A DNA stretch of 64,000 nt from Runella rosea (GTDB taxonomy: Bacteria > Bacteroidota > Bacteroidia > Cytophagales > Spirosomataceae): the NCBI RefSeq assembly GCF_003325355.1, contig NZ_CP030850.1, positions 5,077,501 to 5,141,500 of the forward strand, given 5' to 3'. Position 1 is the stretch's first letter; the number at the start of each line of letters is the position of its first letter. A program made the translations under genes and the position numbers. Positions 61,162 through 64,000 of the stretch are shown in pieces. The notes below the pieces were generated by a model. That model did no database searches. It had not been told where the DNA came from and saw nothing but the letters and a program-made list of their open reading frames with translations.

Positions 61162-61461
61162 GCGCTTGCGAGAAAATATGTTTATCAGGCGCCTGAACAT
61201 TTTTTTTTCGAAGTTCAAAAAAAACTGAAATTGCCCGAAGAGCCATCCGTAAAACAGCAGGATGACTTGATAGAGGGGCAAGATAATTAGAATATTAAAC
61301 GCCCACACGGCCCATGTGCTTTCAATGGAGAGCCATTGGACCATCCATCGCTTCGTGTACATTACGGTAAATCCCGTACAGGCAAAGACAAGTAGTATAA
61401 TCACTACTTGCCAACTGTTTTTTACTCCCCAACGGTTTTTGAGTTTATCAATCCAAGTCAT
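61156..61461 (-). CDS. DUF6787-like small membrane protein
   Basis: This 101-residue protein has two membrane helices ('SWQVVIILLVFACTGFTVMY' and 'WAVWAFNILIILPLYQVILLFYGWLFG') with 'LKNRWGVKN' before the first helix and a basic tail. This fits the small Bacteroidota membrane family DUF6787, of unknown function. It lies on the same strand as the RluA-type gene with a 49-base gap. Confidence 0.75.
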   Translation of the reverse strand: MTWIDKLKNRWGVKNSWQVVIILLVFACTGFTVMYTKRWMVQWLSIESTWAVWAFNILIILPLYQVILLFYGWLFGQFQFFLNFEKKMFRRLINIFSRKRS

Positions 61462-61510
61462 TTAATGGGTAGTCTGTGTCCGAGAATCAGGCTTGGGTAA
61501 ATCAGGTACA

Positions 61511-62239
61511 TTATTCGTGCAAAAACGCCAAATGTTCGGGCCCGATTTCTTCTGGGTCTAAGTCCAAAAACTCTTCCCAGAAAGGATCGTTTGGTAATGA
61601 TGCCCGACATAAAATAGATTCTTTTTTGACTGGATGCGTAAAAAACAACCGACGAGCGTGCAGATTGATACTGCCGTCGTGGTTGGGTTTAGGCGAGCCG
61701 TATTTTACATCTCCCCTAATTGGACAGCCGATTTGTGCCAATTGAACCCTGATTTGGTGCGGACGGCCCGTATGCGGGGTTACTTCCAGTAAATAATGTT
61801 TGTTTACTTCACCCAACAAACGATACGTAAGTTCTGCTTTTTGGGCCTTGTCGGCGGGATAATCATAAGCCGAGACTACATTTTTATTTTCATCTTTGAC
61901 CAACCAACTTACGAGTTTGTCCTGCTTTTTGGGAGGGCGTCGGCGCACCACCGCCCAGTAGGTCTTCTGAACGTCGCGTTTGCGGAAAATTTCGTTCATG
62001 CGTTCAAGGGCTTTCGACGTTCTGGCAAAAACCACTAAGCCGCTTACGGGGCGGTCTATGCGGTGAACCGTTCCCAAAAACACTTCACCGGGTTTTTCGT
62101 ATTTTTCTTTGATGTAATCTTTTACCAGTTCCAACAGCGGAACATCGCCTGTAGAATCGCCTTGAACGAGGAGACCAGCGGGTTTATTGACGATAATGAG
62201 GTGATTATCTTCGTATACTACGTGAAATGGCTTGGCCAT
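61511..62239 (-). CDS. RluA-family pseudouridine synthase
   Basis: This 242-residue enzyme (ATG 62239) isomerises uridine in RNA. Marks are 'VVYEDNHLIIVNKPAGLLVQ', the catalytic 'VHRIDRPVSGLVVFART' with Asp, 'YLLEVTPHTGRPHQIRVQLAQIG' and 'PIRGDVKYG'. It lacks an S4 domain, as in RluC/RluD-short or TruC-like members. A TTG three codons upstream is less likely as start. The rRNA or tRNA target cannot be read from the sequence. It follows panB in the same direction (gap 118). Confidence 0.93.
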   Translation of the reverse strand: MAKPFHVVYEDNHLIIVNKPAGLLVQGDSTGDVPLLELVKDYIKEKYEKPGEVFLGTVHRIDRPVSGLVVFARTSKALERMNEIFRKRDVQKTYWAVVRRRPPKKQDKLVSWLVKDENKNVVSAYDYPADKAQKAELTYRLLGEVNKHYLLEVTPHTGRPHQIRVQLAQIGCPIRGDVKYGSPKPNHDGSINLHARRLFFTHPVKKESILCRASLPNDPFWEEFLDLDPEEIGPEHLAFLHE

Positions 62240-62357
62240 TGGAATCAAAAGTTAATAGTGAATGGCAGCTTGTCTGCCCTGAATTGTTCATCACAAACTT
62301 CGTTACGAACATCCGTTACGAACAATTAAATCTTAACGGAGAACCAGTGCTGATGGT

Positions 62358-63182
62358 TCAGTAAGATTCTTTTTCGTTCGGAAAATCGTTGGCTTTGACG
62401 TCTTTGACGTAATTACTGACAGCATCCGTCATGATGCTGTGTAAATCGGCATAGCGCCTTAAAAAGCGTGGTTTAAATTCTTTGGTGATGCCCAGCATAT
62501 CGTGAATCACCAGAATTTGCCCGTCGGCATGAGGCCCTGCGCCAATACCGATGGTTGGAATGCTGACACTTTCGGACACCTGCTTGGTCAGGCTCGAAGG
62601 GATTTTTTCCAAGACCATCCCAAAACAACCGATTTCGTCCAGCATTTTGGCGTCTTGCAACAGCTTCTCGGCCTCGGCATTTTCTTTGGCGCGAACGGTA
62701 TAGGTGCCAAATTTATAAATAGACTGGGGGGTTAGGCCCAAGTGACCCATCACAGGTACGCCAGCGCTCAGAATCCGAATAATGGATTCTTTTATTTCAA
62801 GACCTCCTTCGAGCTTTACGGCGTGTGCGCCCGATTCTTTCATGATACGAATGGCCGAATCAAGCGCTGCGCGTGAATTTCCCTGATACGAACCGAAAGG
62901 CAAATCGACCACCACAAAGGCTCGCTTCACGGCCCTAACAACGCCCTGAGCGTGATAAATCATTTGGTCGAGGGTGATGGGCAGCGTGGTTTCGTGGCCT
63001 GCAATGACATTGGAGGCCGAGTCGCCTACCAAAATAATGTCAATTCCAGCGGCATCTACAATGCGCGCCATGGAAAAATCGTAGGAGGTAAGGGCGGATA
63101 TTTTTTCGCCCCGGTTTTTCATTTCCTGTATGATGTGCGTGGTAACACGCTTTACTTCGAGGGAGGAAAGTTGAGTTGACAT
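62358..63182 (-). CDS. panB: 3-methyl-2-oxobutanoate hydroxymethyltransferase
   Basis: This 274-residue TIM barrel enzyme makes ketopantoate from alpha-ketoisovalerate for pantothenate and CoA synthesis. Marks are '[16 protein letters not shown]', '[25 protein letters not shown]' (Asp54 in the metal site), '[11 protein letters not shown]', 'AHAVKLEGG' and '[13 protein letters not shown]'. Length fits the family. panC is not adjacent here. It follows the EnvC-like gene in the same direction (gap 67). Confidence 0.96.
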   Translation of the reverse strand: MSTQLSSLEVKRVTTHIIQEMKNRGEKISALTSYDFSMARIVDAAGIDIILVGDSASNVIAGHETTLPITLDQMIYHAQGVVRAVKRAFVVVDLPFGSYQGNSRAALDSAIRIMKESGAHAVKLEGGLEIKESIIRILSAGVPVMGHLGLTPQSIYKFGTYTVRAKENAEAEKLLQDAKMLDEIGCFGMVLEKIPSSLTKQVSESVSIPTIGIGAGPHADGQILVIHDMLGITKEFKPRFLRRYADLHSIMTDAVSNYVKDVKANDFPNEKESY

Positions 63183-63249
63183 TTTGATGTATAAGTTGTT
63201 GGTTACCTCTTATTTGTATTTGGTGTACAAATAATACTTTCCAGTTTTT

Positions 63250-64000
63250 TTACCTCGGACGAAGCCACGTTTCGGGATTGAGTTTGCTGGTATTTTTCCA
63301 AATCTGGAAATTCACTTCCGAAACCCCGTCCCCGTCGGTTGCTACCACGCCGATTGACTCGCGTGCTTTTAGCTTTTGTCCAGGACGAACATTGACATTC
63401 TTCAGTTTGGCGTATACGGTGTAAAAATCCCCGTGTTGTACAAATACCACATTGCGCATTACGCCCATGTTGGTTACGTCCATCACTACGCCGTCGTATA
63501 CAGTACGCACTGATGTGCCAGCATTGGTCTGAATATCTACTCCTTGGTTTTCTTGATAGACATTTTTGAGGACCTCTTTTGTTCCAAAACCATCGGAAAT
63601 AAATCCAGGAACGGGCCAAGGTAAACGACCACGGTTGGCGGCAAAAGAAGACGCTAACGTGACCTCTTCTTCGTTCATTCCTTCTTCGTTGATGGTTTCT
63701 TTTTTAACTTCGGGCTTCGCGGGGGGCGGTTCAGCTTTGGTAATTTCTTCGTTATTGTCTTTCTCTTTGGCTCTTTCGGCTGCCGCTTTGGCGGAGGCTT
63801 CGCGCTCGGCTCGCTCCCGAGCGGCTTTTTCGCGGGCGGCAGCGCGGGCGCGTTCACGTCGTTCTTCGATTTCGCGCTGAATAATGCGCGTCAAGGCATT
63901 CTCCAATTGTTTGTTGGCTTTTCGTACTTCGGCTACTTCGCCCTTAATTTCTGCTTCCCGACCACTCAATTCTTGGACCACTTTGTCTTTTTCGCCTTTC
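63250..64000 (-). CDS. EnvC/M23-like murein hydrolase activator, 5' end outside window
   Basis: The frame is open to the window edge, so the N-terminus is missing. What is present (about 250 residues) has a coiled coil rich in Ala, Arg and Glu ('REIEERRERARAAAREK'), then a LytM/M23 domain ('RLPWPVPGFISDGFG' to the end). The M23 metal ligands are replaced: 'NQGVDIQ' for HxGxDx, 'YAKL' for YAHL and 'EVNFQIW' for the HLHF strand. This is the EnvC-type pattern: a catalytically inactive LytM that activates amidases at the septum. The low-complexity linker and the inactive site agree. Confidence 0.88.
   Translation of the reverse strand, partial: KGEKDKVVQELSGREAEIKGEVAEVRKANKQLENALTRIIQREIEERRERARAAAREKAARERAEREASAKAAAERAKEKDNNEEITKAEPPPAKPEVKKETINEEGMNEEEVTLASSFAANRGRLPWPVPGFISDGFGTKEVLKNVYQENQGVDIQTNAGTSVRTVYDGVVMDVTNMGVMRNVVFVQHGDFYTVYAKLKNVNVRPGQKLKARESIGVVATDGDGVSEVNFQIWKNTSKLNPETWLRPR

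Noticed and set aside
1..64000. tRNA, rRNA, CRISPR arrays, transposases, prophage or attachment sites
   Set aside because: By eye I found no regularly spaced repeats, no recombinase or transposase genes and no rRNA-like segments. Intergenic gaps are short. Small non-coding RNAs cannot be excluded by reading alone.

Overview
The window looks like the chromosome of a free-living Bacteroidota, most likely Cytophagales (Spirosomaceae-like; the rank below phylum is inference). Supporting signs are a fused LpxC/FabZ, a TonB receptor with an N-terminal carboxypeptidase-like domain, DUF5916 and DUF4097-type proteins, weak Shine-Dalgarno signals, and promoter-like TAnnTTTG elements with an upstream TTTG. 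Gene density is high and no stretch above 300 bases lacks a gene. I saw no rRNA, tRNA, CRISPR array, insertion sequence or prophage. Translation starts were chosen by signal peptides, neighbour overlap and family length; several are shorter than the longest open frame.

Layout: 1-5724 holds the tail of a CocE/NonD hydrolase, a GHL10 lipoprotein and an ECF sigma / membrane protein / DUF4097-like / two beta-barrel module. 5728-7899 (minus) holds an exported SAM-hydrolase-family protein and a NamZ-like muramidase. 8057-16952 is the most distinctive part: three SulP anion transporters and two different beta-carbonic anhydrases, interrupted by an acyl-ACP desaturase and PlsC. This looks like a bicarbonate/CO2 handling locus. 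16982-28815 holds a DUF5916 protein, a TlpA-like redoxin, a TPR histidine kinase with a LytTR regulator, and sugar genes (Gfo/Idh/MocA, RhaT, two xylose-isomerase-like TIM barrels) around an orphan ABC ATPase. 28999-34176 is DNA repair and recombination: RecG, UvrD/PcrA and RuvA.

34250-41434 (minus) has small exported and membrane proteins, then the lipid A block HD-protein, LpxD, LpxC/FabZ, LpxA. 41504-49395 has a periplasmic cyclophilin, an NtrC-type regulator without a DNA-binding domain, HisIE, a nucleotidyltransferase-like two-gene unit coupled to an N-carbamoylputrescine-amidase-like gene, an S9 peptidase, a frameshifted small gene and a third TIM-barrel isomerase. 49468-52763 is a TonB receptor divergent from a MarR regulator. 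52823-64000 is mostly minus strand: RDD protein, dicarboxylate/glutamate symporter, Dxs, two rhomboids, MutL, small membrane proteins, RluA-type pseudouridine synthase, PanB and an EnvC/M23-like protein cut by the window edge.

The best candidates for new biology are the SulP/carbonic anhydrase cluster, the nucleotidyltransferase-like pair at 44324-45020, the NtrC-type protein lacking its HTH, and the exported SAM-hydrolase homologue. Most other genes are ordinary core functions.
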